Below are positions 1 to 6,607 of a stretch of 64,000 nt of DNA, piece after piece; position 1 is the stretch's first letter, and every line of letters starts with the position of its first letter. The DNA comes from Prevotella sp. tf2-5 (GTDB lineage Bacteria > Bacteroidota > Bacteroidia > Bacteroidales > Bacteroidaceae), in NCBI RefSeq assembly GCF_900115435.1, contig NZ_FOWK01000007.1:1-64000 (forward strand), read 5' to 3'. The notes under the pieces were generated by a model, which made no database searches, was not told the DNA's origin, and saw only the letters and a program-made list of their open reading frames with translations. Position numbers and translations under genes: made by a program.

Positions 1-1923
1 AGCGGTCTGACATCAATCACCATTCCCAGCGGCGTGACAACTATTGGAAGTTCGGCGTTTCAAAATTGCAGTGGTCTGACTTCTGTCACCATTCCAAACT
101 CTGTGACCAACATCGGTAGTGAAGCATTTCGGAATTGCAGCGGTCTGACCTTCATCACTATTCCAAACAACGTAACGAACATTGGCAGTTCTGCGTTTTA
201 TGATTGTAGGGGTCTTACTTCTGTTACCATCCCTAGCAGCGTTACTTCAATTGGAAGTAATGCATTCGTAAATTGTTATAAACTCGAAAATATTACATTA
301 AATAGTAATAGTATAGTTTCAGCTAATCGTAGTTCCAACTCTTCTCTTGTATATATTTTTGGAAAATATGTTAATAACTTGATAATTGGAAATGATGTAA
401 CAAGCATTGGAGCTTATGCCTTTTATAATTGTGAATTCTTAAGTTCTATCACTTTTTCTAATAGTGTAACAAGCATCGGAGCTTATGCCTTTGGAAATTG
501 TAAATACTTATCGTCTATTATTTTACCCGATAATGTCACCTCTATTAGCAATTATGCATTTAGAAGTTCAACAAAATTCTACACAAAACACAAAACATGG
601 ACATTATTTAATTTGTGGAATGGAAAATATAACAATATTTATGAACAAGAGACTTCTAAATCCCTTGCTCCTCCTTACCTCTCTTGCCCATCAAGGACAC
701 AGACGAGTTTTGCTATTGAAATCAATAATATGTATAGTGAATATACTTACGAATATAACGGAGAAGAGGTAACAAGCAGTTCGATTGAAGTAAAGAATTT
801 ATATCCAGATTATTCAGGTACACAGTATGTCTATGTCAAATTTGGAGAAATGTCTTATAGATGTGAAAGCTCGTTTTTTACTCAATCTATTTCACCTTCT
901 ATTAATGTTACCAGCATAACAGCTTCATCACTCTCTGCAAAAGGGACATATACTGAAGGTAATGCTGAAATTGCAGAAATAACCATCAAACTTAATAATA
1001 AAATAATTGAAGGAAATAACATTTATGTAACAGGTCTAAATCCAAATACTTCTTATCAGGCAACCTATACTATTACTATTAAATATGGCGAGAATCTTCA
1101 ATACACTCGCGACTATACCAAAACATATAATATGAAAACCGAATCTCTAACCCTCACAACCCAACAGCCAAAGGTAGTATCTCTTGGTAATGTTATTGTG
1201 GCAGCAGAATCAAATATTGATGATGAGGAGAAGAATGTAGGCTTTGAGTGGAGACGCACAGACTGGACTGATGATTTCGCGTCAAATACAGGAACAGCAA
1301 ATATGTTTGAAGGAACGATGGAGGGATATATCCGAAACTTAAACACCGAAAAACTCTGGAAGTTCCGTCCTTATTACTTGGCTGATAATGGTACTTATTA
1401 CTATGGTGATTGGATTGGAGTTGATCCCACGAATACCTCTTTCTTTGAGCCAACAGTTCATACTTATGACAAGATTGAGGTCAACGGTAACACTGCACTT
1501 ATAAAAGGATATGCCTTAGGTGGATCTGACGATGTGATTGTTCAAGGATTTAAGTATTGGAAGAATGCGGGAGGTACTTCTAGCAGAGTTTCCGCAACAG
1601 ATATTCCAAGCACGGCAAAGACAATAGAAGCGAGTGGCACTGTAATGGAGGCAAACTTACCTGATCTTGATTACGATAGCTCATACAGTTATGTTGCATT
1701 TGCCACGACTTCAACAGGTACTTACTATGGAGAGATCAAGACCTTCGATACAGGCAACAATCCAACGGGTATTAATACTATCAAGATAGATAATACATCT
1801 ACAGAAGACGTTCATGAGATAGCAAGATACAACATGCAGGGACGCCGTATAGAAACTCCAGAAAAAGGTATCAACATCGTTAAGATGAGTGACGGAACAA
1901 CCAGAAAGATTTTTGTTAAATAG
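1..1923 (+). CDS. BspA-like leucine-rich-repeat surface protein, 5' end outside the window
   Basis: The frame is open from base 1, so the gene starts before the window; the GTG at 34 is internal. The first ~190 residues are LRR_5 (BspA/TpLRR) repeats of the type LTSVTIPNSVTNIGSEAF, about 23 residues each. Two or three fibronectin-like beta segments follow, rich in Ser/Thr/Tyr. The last ~30 residues (ARYNMQGRRIETPEKGINIV, then a basic end) match the Por-type C-terminal sorting tail of Bacteroidota, which implies export by the type IX system and attachment to the surface. BspA relatives bind host proteins and other bacteria; here that role is inferred from the family only. Confidence 0.85.
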   Translation, partial: SGLTSITIPSGVTTIGSSAFQNCSGLTSVTIPNSVTNIGSEAFRNCSGLTFITIPNNVTNIGSSAFYDCRGLTSVTIPSSVTSIGSNAFVNCYKLENITLNSNSIVSANRSSNSSLVYIFGKYVNNLIIGNDVTSIGAYAFYNCEFLSSITFSNSVTSIGAYAFGNCKYLSSIILPDNVTSISNYAFRSSTKFYTKHKTWTLFNLWNGKYNNIYEQETSKSLAPPYLSCPSRTQTSFAIEINNMYSEYTYEYNGEEVTSSSIEVKNLYPDYSGTQYVYVKFGEMSYRCESSFFTQSISPSINVTSITASSLSAKGTYTEGNAEIAEITIKLNNKIIEGNNIYVTGLNPNTSYQATYTITIKYGENLQYTRDYTKTYNMKTESLTLTTQQPKVVSLGNVIVAAESNIDDEEKNVGFEWRRTDWTDDFASNTGTANMFEGTMEGYIRNLNTEKLWKFRPYYLADNGTYYYGDWIGVDPTNTSFFEPTVHTYDKIEVNGNTALIKGYALGGSDDVIVQGFKYWKNAGGTSSRVSATDIPSTAKTIEASGTVMEANLPDLDYDSSYSYVAFATTSTGTYYGEIKTFDTGNNPTGINTIKIDNTSTEDVHEIARYNMQGRRIETPEKGINIVKMSDGTTRKIFVK

Positions 1924-1942
1924 TTAGTAACACTCTATAAAG

Positions 1943-1977
1943 ATAAAGCACGCATCCTTTGGGACTGCGTGCTTTAT
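1943..1977 (+). terminator. Rho-independent-type hairpin after the BspA-like gene
   Basis: A perfect 12-bp stem (ATAAAGCACGCA at 1943-1954 pairing with 1966-1977) with an 11-base loop lies 20 bases after the stop codon. It ends in an AT-rich stretch without a long T run, so it should stop transcription before the repeat-bounded unit that follows. Confidence 0.7.
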
Positions 1978-1997
1978 TATACCATGTGATTTTTGTA

Positions 1998-2087
1998 TTT
2001 TAATATCACAACATCACCAAACTTGCGCAAATGCCGATGGACAGAGGGTGGAGACTGGTGATGTTTGTGGTGATGTTTGTGATGTTT
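1998..2087 (+). repeat. Left inverted repeat of the DUF6078-VapE unit
   Basis: The arm begins TTTTAATATCACAACATCAC, has a central section around CTTGCGCAAATG, and ends in GTGATGTTT boxes starting about 12 and 9 bases apart. The outer AACATCACC and the inner GGTGATGTT are complementary, so each arm can also fold on itself. It matches 4656-4745 in inverted orientation. Confidence 0.9.
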
Positions 2088-2133
2088 TTGGTAAAAAGTG
2101 AGCAATTTTCTTGTAAATCAGGAGAATTTTTTA

Positions 2134-2141
2134 TATCTTTG
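2134..2141 (+). promoter_or_regulatory. -7 box (TATCTTTG) for the DUF6078 gene
   Basis: TATCTTTG, the Bacteroidota -7 consensus, stands 48 bases before the DUF6078 start and 47 bases inside the left repeat arm. The unit therefore carries its own promoter, and the repeated boxes of the arm lie just upstream, where a regulator could act. Confidence 0.6.
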
Positions 2142-2188
2142 CAGATGTATTATCAACAGAGATAGTATCAACTAAAAACTAAAATTTT

Positions 2189-2629
2189 ATGGAAGAAAGA
2201 AAACTTAGTTTTCAGGATGTCCCATGGGGGTATCATTTGTGTTTTAACAGCAAGTGTCCGAAGGCGGACGAGTGTTTACATTATCAAGCAGGGCTACTGG
2301 CTCCTGTCACGATGACGGCAGGTACAGCCATCTATCCTGCCGCATGGAAGAACGGAGACTGTCAGCATTACCGAACGTGCAAGCCCGTACAGTTGGCATA
2401 CGGCTTCAATAACCTGTACCGCCATCTGCCCTCGTATCTGGCATCTGAGGCACGGATGAGAATCAGGACATATCTGAGTAGTGGCATGAGTACCTACTAT
2501 CGCTATCACCATGGGGAGCGACTGATGTCACCCCAGTTGCAAAAGGAAATCCTCGGCATCATGGCACGATATGGGAGCACGGAAGGACTTTCCTTCGACC
2601 ATTACGTTACCGCTTTTGACTTCACATAG
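2189..2629 (+). CDS. DUF6078 family protein
   Basis: This 146-residue protein has the layout of DUF6078, a Bacteroidota family of unknown function. Its first half holds cysteines in CFNSKCPKADEC (C-x4-C-x5-C) and later DCQHYRTC, which could form a metal site. The second half (RIRTYLSSGMSTYYRYHHGE) is basic and aromatic and may bind nucleic acid or protein. No signal peptide or membrane segment is present, so it is probably cytoplasmic. It lies 100 bases inside the left inverted repeat and 150 bases before the VapE gene on the same strand. The shared repeat boundaries suggest that it works with VapE, perhaps as its regulator; that is inference. Confidence 0.75.
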   Translation: MEERKLSFQDVPWGYHLCFNSKCPKADECLHYQAGLLAPVTMTAGTAIYPAAWKNGDCQHYRTCKPVQLAYGFNNLYRHLPSYLASEARMRIRTYLSSGMSTYYRYHHGERLMSPQLQKEILGIMARYGSTEGLSFDHYVTAFDFT

Positions 2630-2641
2630 AGGCTTCGGGAA

Positions 2642-2747
2642 GATTCCCACGCTGGGAATCCATCTTTCCCACGAAGGAAATCTGTCATTCCCACGTAGGG
2701 AATACCCCTGCTCCCCTAATGGGAGTCAATCATTCCCTTAATGGGAA
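2642..2747. repeat. Row of five small hairpins with a 22-bp period
   Basis: Between DUF6078 and VapE stand five short inverted repeats centred near 2651, 2672, 2695, 2718 and 2740. The type is ATTCCC-5 bases-GGGAAT: stem 7 in the first, 6 in the third, 5 in the others, with loops of 5 or 6 bases. Stems are conserved while the loops drift (ACGCT, ACGTA, CTAAT, TTAAT). The spacing is about two helical turns, so a protein could bind all copies on one face of the DNA. A further copy lies inside the VapE gene at 3481-3495. Confidence 0.85.
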
Positions 2748-2779
2748 CACATATTTAAAACCATACTTAATAACGACTA

Positions 2780-4639
2780 ATGATGATACTAACACTTGTT
2801 AGAACAGACAAGAAGAATAAAAAGCACCTGAAACGACAACAGGTGGAGAGTATGTTACCCATCGTCAGCGACAATGCTTATGACGACATTGTCAATACAC
2901 TACGCAACTTTATCCCGTTTTCCACGGAGTATTCCGAGTTTCCGTATATGCACAGGTTACCTGTGGTCTATCCTTCTGTGGCTTTGAGGAGTGACGCAGA
3001 GGGTAACGCAGTCATGAAATCATTCAGCGGATGGCTGACACTGACAGCGGGACCACTATGTAGTCATGAGGAGGTGGAGGCTGTCAAGCAAGCCACACGT
3101 ATCCTGCCTTTTACCATTGCGGCATTCGCAGGAAGCAGTGGGAAGACGGTAAAGATTGTTATCGGTGCTTGTCGACCGGACGGCAGTCTGCCCCAGACAC
3201 AAGAGGACGCGGAGCGGTTTTGCCAGCAAGCCTATCCGATGGCAGGAGGTCTCTATGAGGTCGTACTGCGCACCGTCCATACCAACAACCGTCTTACCAT
3301 CGGTCCTGCCGTAAGGGCAAATGAGAACGGTTTGCTGATGACAGGATTCCGCATGACCTACGACGACTCACCTGTCATCACCAACCGTACCCTACCCCTT
3401 CTGATACCAGAAAGTTCAGCTACTTCAACACTTCTGGAAAACACCATCGACACAACAGACAACCAAGAGGACACGTCGGATTCCCGCATTGGGAAAGAGA
3501 CACGTGAGTTGATACAGTTCTTGGAGGACCGTTATTCCTTCCGCATGAACAAGGTGATGGGGTATGTGGAATACCAGCGGAAAGACAAATGGCACTACGG
3601 GTGGATGGCTGTCGATGAGCGTGTGCGAAACGGGATAGCGATGGAGGCACGCCTTGCAGGACTAAACGTATGGGACAAGGACATCCACCGTTACCTGAGA
3701 TCGAGTCTTGTCCGTCCATACGACCCTATTGACGAATACCTCTGGAGCGTACGGGGACAATGGGACGGGAAAGACCATATCGGCAGACTGGCAAGGACGG
3801 TGCCGAATGACAATCCTCATTGGGAACAATGGTTTCGCACGTGGTTCCTGGGCATGGTGATGCAATGGCGGGGACATCAGACACGCTATGGTAACTCCAT
3901 GGTGCCCCTCCTTATTTCCCAACAGGGTTACAACAAGTCGACTTTCTGCAAGCTGCTACTACCCCCGGAACTGCAATGGGGGTATACGGACAATCTCGTG
4001 CTTAGTGAGAGAAAGTCGGTGCTGCAGGCAATGAGCCAGTTCCTGCTTGTCAATCTCGACGAGTTTAACCAGATCTCGCCCAAGGTACAGGAGGGTTTTC
4101 TGAAAAACCTTGTACAGTTGGCAAGTGTCAAGGTGAAACGTCCCTATGGCAAGCATGTGGAGGACTTTCCTCGACTTGCCTCCTTCATCGCCACCTCGAA
4201 TGTGGTTGACCTGTTATCTGACCCCTCTGGTAACCGCAGGTTCATCGGGGTGGAACTGACAGGACCGATTGATGTCAGTTGTCCCATCAACTATCCGCAA
4301 CTGTATGCGCAGGCTATCACCTTGCTGGACCAGAAAGAGCCTTACTGGCTTGATGAGCAGCAGACCCGTCTGGTGATGGAGTCAAACAAAAAGTTCCAAT
4401 TGCGTTTCCCCGAGGAGATGTATTTCGCAGAATGCTTTGAGATTCCTGACACAGAGAAGGGTGGTCAGTGGATGACAGCCGCGGCTGTCCATCAGGTCAT
4501 CAAACGGTATGCTGGTTCGGCTATCCAAAACAGTAATATACGCAGGTTCGGTCGCTTCCTTGCCAATATGGATGGACTACGACAGCGTCGCACTCGTTTC
4601 GGAATGGAGTATTTTGTGAGTCAAAAACCAACAAAATAG
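2780..4639 (+). CDS. BT4734/BF3469-like, VapE-domain primase-helicase protein
   Basis: A 619-residue protein. Residues ~20-200 resemble the BT4734/BF3469 N-terminal domain (primase-like). From ~230 the VapE domain follows, with a P-loop variant QGYNKST near residue 382, a Walker B-like LLVNLDEFN near 423, and DPSGNRRF as a likely arginine-finger/sensor region near 485. The last ~100 residues resemble DUF3874. VapE proteins are related to superfamily 3-type replication helicases of phages, satellites and islands. Here the gene ends 16 bases before the right inverted repeat and appears to be the only replication-type protein of the unit. The normal GxGKS P-loop is altered to GYNKS, which I believe is common in this family. 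ATG 2780 gives a full-length N-terminus. Confidence 0.8.
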   Translation: MMILTLVRTDKKNKKHLKRQQVESMLPIVSDNAYDDIVNTLRNFIPFSTEYSEFPYMHRLPVVYPSVALRSDAEGNAVMKSFSGWLTLTAGPLCSHEEVEAVKQATRILPFTIAAFAGSSGKTVKIVIGACRPDGSLPQTQEDAERFCQQAYPMAGGLYEVVLRTVHTNNRLTIGPAVRANENGLLMTGFRMTYDDSPVITNRTLPLLIPESSATSTLLENTIDTTDNQEDTSDSRIGKETRELIQFLEDRYSFRMNKVMGYVEYQRKDKWHYGWMAVDERVRNGIAMEARLAGLNVWDKDIHRYLRSSLVRPYDPIDEYLWSVRGQWDGKDHIGRLARTVPNDNPHWEQWFRTWFLGMVMQWRGHQTRYGNSMVPLLISQQGYNKSTFCKLLLPPELQWGYTDNLVLSERKSVLQAMSQFLLVNLDEFNQISPKVQEGFLKNLVQLASVKVKRPYGKHVEDFPRLASFIATSNVVDLLSDPSGNRRFIGVELTGPIDVSCPINYPQLYAQAITLLDQKEPYWLDEQQTRLVMESNKKFQLRFPEEMYFAECFEIPDTEKGGQWMTAAAVHQVIKRYAGSAIQNSNIRRFGRFLANMDGLRQRRTRFGMEYFVSQKPTK

Positions 4640-4655
4640 CTCCCAAATAGCATAG

Positions 4656-4745
4656 AAACATCACAAACATCACCACTAACATCACCAAGCTCAGCCCTCT
4701 GTCCATCGACATTTGCGCAAGTTTGGTGATGTTGTGATATTAAAA
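4656..4745 (-). repeat. Right inverted repeat of the DUF6078-VapE unit
   Basis: This is the inverted counterpart of 1998-2087 with 6 mismatches in 90 bases. The variable positions cluster in the middle, while the GTGATGTT boxes and the outer 36 bases are conserved. That pattern suggests selection on the boxes and ends. Confidence 0.9.
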
Positions 4746-4792
4746 ATAACAAAAAACACTCTGGGATGCAAATTACGAAATAATGCTGAAAC

Positions 4793-4824
4793 TTTGCGTA
4801 TTTGCAAAATAGTTCGTATCTTTG
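4793..4824 (+). promoter_or_regulatory. Promoter of the Cys/Lys-rich peptide gene
   Basis: TTTG at 4793-4796 (-33) and TATCTTTG at 4817-4824 (-7), 20 bases apart, match the Bacteroidota housekeeping promoter closely. It lies outside the repeat-bounded unit and 32 bases before the start at 4856. Confidence 0.75.
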
Positions 4825-4855
4825 CAACTGGAATATTCACTTAAACAAATTAGAT

Positions 4856-5188
4856 ATGAAGAAAGTAATTGTAAGTGCCATGATGATCATGGCTTTCCTG
4901 TGCTCCACTACAACGGTGAGCGCACAGTCGGACAACAAGCCCAAGGCTAAGAAAGAATGCTGCGACAAAAAAGCTGAGAAGAAGGATTGCTGCAAGAAGA
5001 AGGCTGAGAAGAAAGCTGACTGCTGCAAGAAAGATGCTGAGAAGAAAGACTGCTGCAAGAAGAAGGCTGAGAAGGCTGGCTGTGGTGCAGACTGCAAGAA
5101 ATGTACGGAGTGCAAGGCTACTTGCAGCGATACCAACTGCAAGGACTGCAAACACAAAGGACAGTGTAAGAAGAACTGCAAGAAATAA
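4856..5188 (+). CDS. Secreted Cys/Lys-rich metallothionein-like peptide
   Basis: A 110-residue product read from ATG 4856, which gives a clean signal peptide (MKKVIVSAMMIMAFLCSTTT, cleavage after VSAQ). In-frame starts further upstream would overlap the promoter. The mature part repeats a unit of the kind AEKKDCCKKK four or five times, then changes to spaced cysteines (CKKCTECKATC, CKDCKHKGQC). It has roughly 20 cysteines and 35 lysines. I recognise no named family. Metal binding in the periplasm or outside the cell is the obvious reading of paired cysteines; a cationic antimicrobial-like role is an alternative. The gene stands alone, with its own promoter and a strong terminator. Confidence 0.75.
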   Translation: MKKVIVSAMMIMAFLCSTTTVSAQSDNKPKAKKECCDKKAEKKDCCKKKAEKKADCCKKDAEKKDCCKKKAEKAGCGADCKKCTECKATCSDTNCKDCKHKGQCKKNCKK

Positions 5189-5248
5189 TCTGTTGCTGAG
5201 TAGTCTCAGTATAGGATTACGAAATTCAGGATTAAAAAACGTTAAAAT

Positions 5249-5283
5249 AATAAAGGTGTCCTGACTTCTGGGACATCTTTATT
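5249..5283 (+). terminator. Terminator hairpin after the Cys/Lys-rich gene
   Basis: AATAAAGGTGTCC (5249-5261) pairs with 5271-5283 through 13 positions including one wobble, with a 9-base loop. The T-rich sequence after it also serves as the promoter region of the next gene. Confidence 0.75.
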
Positions 5284-5297
5284 GTATTTTTGCACCC

Positions 5298-6587
5298 ATG
5301 CTGACAGAGAAGACGATGGAGAAGTTGCGCATCCTGACGGAGTCGGCGAAGTACGATGTATCGTGCTCGTCGAGTGGAACGGTGCGCAGCGGTAAGAAAG
5401 GAATGGTAGGCAACACCGTCGGGGGAATAGGTATCTGCCACTCTTTTGCCGATGACGGGCGATGTATCTCACTGCTGAAGATCATGCTCACCAACTACTG
5501 CATGTACGACTGTGCCTACTGTGTCAACCGTCGTACAAACGACATCCAACGTGCTACCCTCTCCGTCTCGGAACTGGAGGAGATCACGATGGAGTTCTAC
5601 CGTCGTAACTATATCGAAGGACTCTTCCTCAGCAGTGGTGTAGTGCGTAACCCCGACTATACGATGGAGCGGTTGACTGCCATTGTCCGTGACCTCCGCA
5701 CCATCCACCGCTTCAACGGCTATATCCACCTGAAGGCAATACCTGGTGCCTCGCAGGAGTTACTTGCCGAGGCAGGACGCTATGCCGACCGTATGAGTGT
5801 GAACATCGAGATTCCCAAGGAGGAGTCCCTGAAGGCACTGGCACCAGAGAAAGACCATCAGAGCGTGTTCCAGCCCATGCGTCTCATCCAACAGAGTTCG
5901 TTGGAAAACAAAGAGGAGCGTAAGAAGTTCCGTCATGCCCCCCGTTTCGTGCCAGCAGGGCAGTCGACCCAGATGATTGTGGGTGCCACCAACGAGACAG
6001 ACAAGGACATCCTGCAGATGTCGTCGTTGCTCTATGGTCAGCCCACCATGCGCCGTGTCTACTATTCCGGCTATATCAGTGTGAACACCTACGACAAGCG
6101 GCTGCCTATCCTCAAACAGCCACCCTTGGTGCGTGAGAACCGTCTCTACCAAGCCGACTGGCTCTTACGCTTCTACCATTTCGACGTCAACGAGATTGTA
6201 GATGATGCCCACAGCCACCTCGACCTCGACATCGACCCGAAGTTAGGTTGGGCATTACGCCATCCAGAATATTTCCCTGTGGACATCAACCACGACGATT
6301 ATGAACGTATCCTCCGGGTACCCGGCATCGGTACGAAGTCAGCATGGCTCATCGTCAACAGCCGTCGCTTCAACCGACTCACATCATATCATCTGAAGAA
6401 GATGGGCGTAGTGATGAAAAAGGCAAAGTTTTTCATTACCTGTGGAGAACTTACCAGTCAGTTCTCGCAACCTATTGTCGGTATCAACGAGCTGCACCCA
6501 GAACGTCTCCGCCCCCTCCTCGTCTCCAAGGCACAACAAAAGAGAGTTGCCGACGAGCAGCAACTCACCCTTGATTTCGAAGAATAA
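5298..6587 (+). CDS. Putative DNA modification/repair radical SAM protein (TIGR03916 type)
   Basis: A 429-residue radical S-adenosylmethionine protein. The iron-sulfur motif is C-x3-C-x2-C (CMYDCAYC, residues ~68-75), followed by a TIM-barrel-like segment (EGLFLSSGVVRNPDYTMERL). Near the C-terminus ILRVPGIGTKSAWLIV is a helix-hairpin-helix DNA-binding motif. This architecture matches TIGR03916, which normally occurs with a TIGR03915 uracil-DNA-glycosylase-like partner; that partner is at 9201-9995. The substrate is unknown in the family. The start lies only a few bases after a TATTTTTGC promoter-like sequence, so the leader is very short; ATG 5316 is an alternative start. Confidence 0.85.
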   Translation: MLTEKTMEKLRILTESAKYDVSCSSSGTVRSGKKGMVGNTVGGIGICHSFADDGRCISLLKIMLTNYCMYDCAYCVNRRTNDIQRATLSVSELEEITMEFYRRNYIEGLFLSSGVVRNPDYTMERLTAIVRDLRTIHRFNGYIHLKAIPGASQELLAEAGRYADRMSVNIEIPKEESLKALAPEKDHQSVFQPMRLIQQSSLENKEERKKFRHAPRFVPAGQSTQMIVGATNETDKDILQMSSLLYGQPTMRRVYYSGYISVNTYDKRLPILKQPPLVRENRLYQADWLLRFYHFDVNEIVDDAHSHLDLDIDPKLGWALRHPEYFPVDINHDDYERILRVPGIGTKSAWLIVNSRRFNRLTSYHLKKMGVVMKKAKFFITCGELTSQFSQPIVGINELHPERLRPLLVSKAQQKRVADEQQLTLDFEE

Positions 6588-6607
6588 ACTTTATTATCGA
6601 CTCATCT

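Larger units (their letters stand above)
1998..4745. mobile_element. Putative two-gene element bounded by 90-bp inverted repeats
   Basis: Two arms of 90 bases (1998-2087 and 4656-4745) are inverted copies differing at 6 positions, about 93% identical by hand alignment. They enclose exactly two genes, a DUF6078 protein and a BT4734/VapE protein; the second stops 16 bases before the right arm. Each arm carries repeated GTGATGTT boxes, which look like binding sites. Weaker similarity continues about 15 bases outward on both sides, and I see no clear target-site duplication and no transposase. VapE-type proteins combine primase-like and helicase functions and occur in phage satellites and islands, so a replicating or mobilisable unit is a reasonable reading, but mobility is inferred. 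Confidence 0.6.

Noticed and set aside
2642..2747. CRISPR array
   Set aside because: The units are about 22 bp with no spacer-length unique sequence and no cas genes in the window; they are hairpins.
1998..4745. Classical insertion sequence
   Set aside because: No transposase and no clear target duplication; the arms are far longer than normal IS ends.
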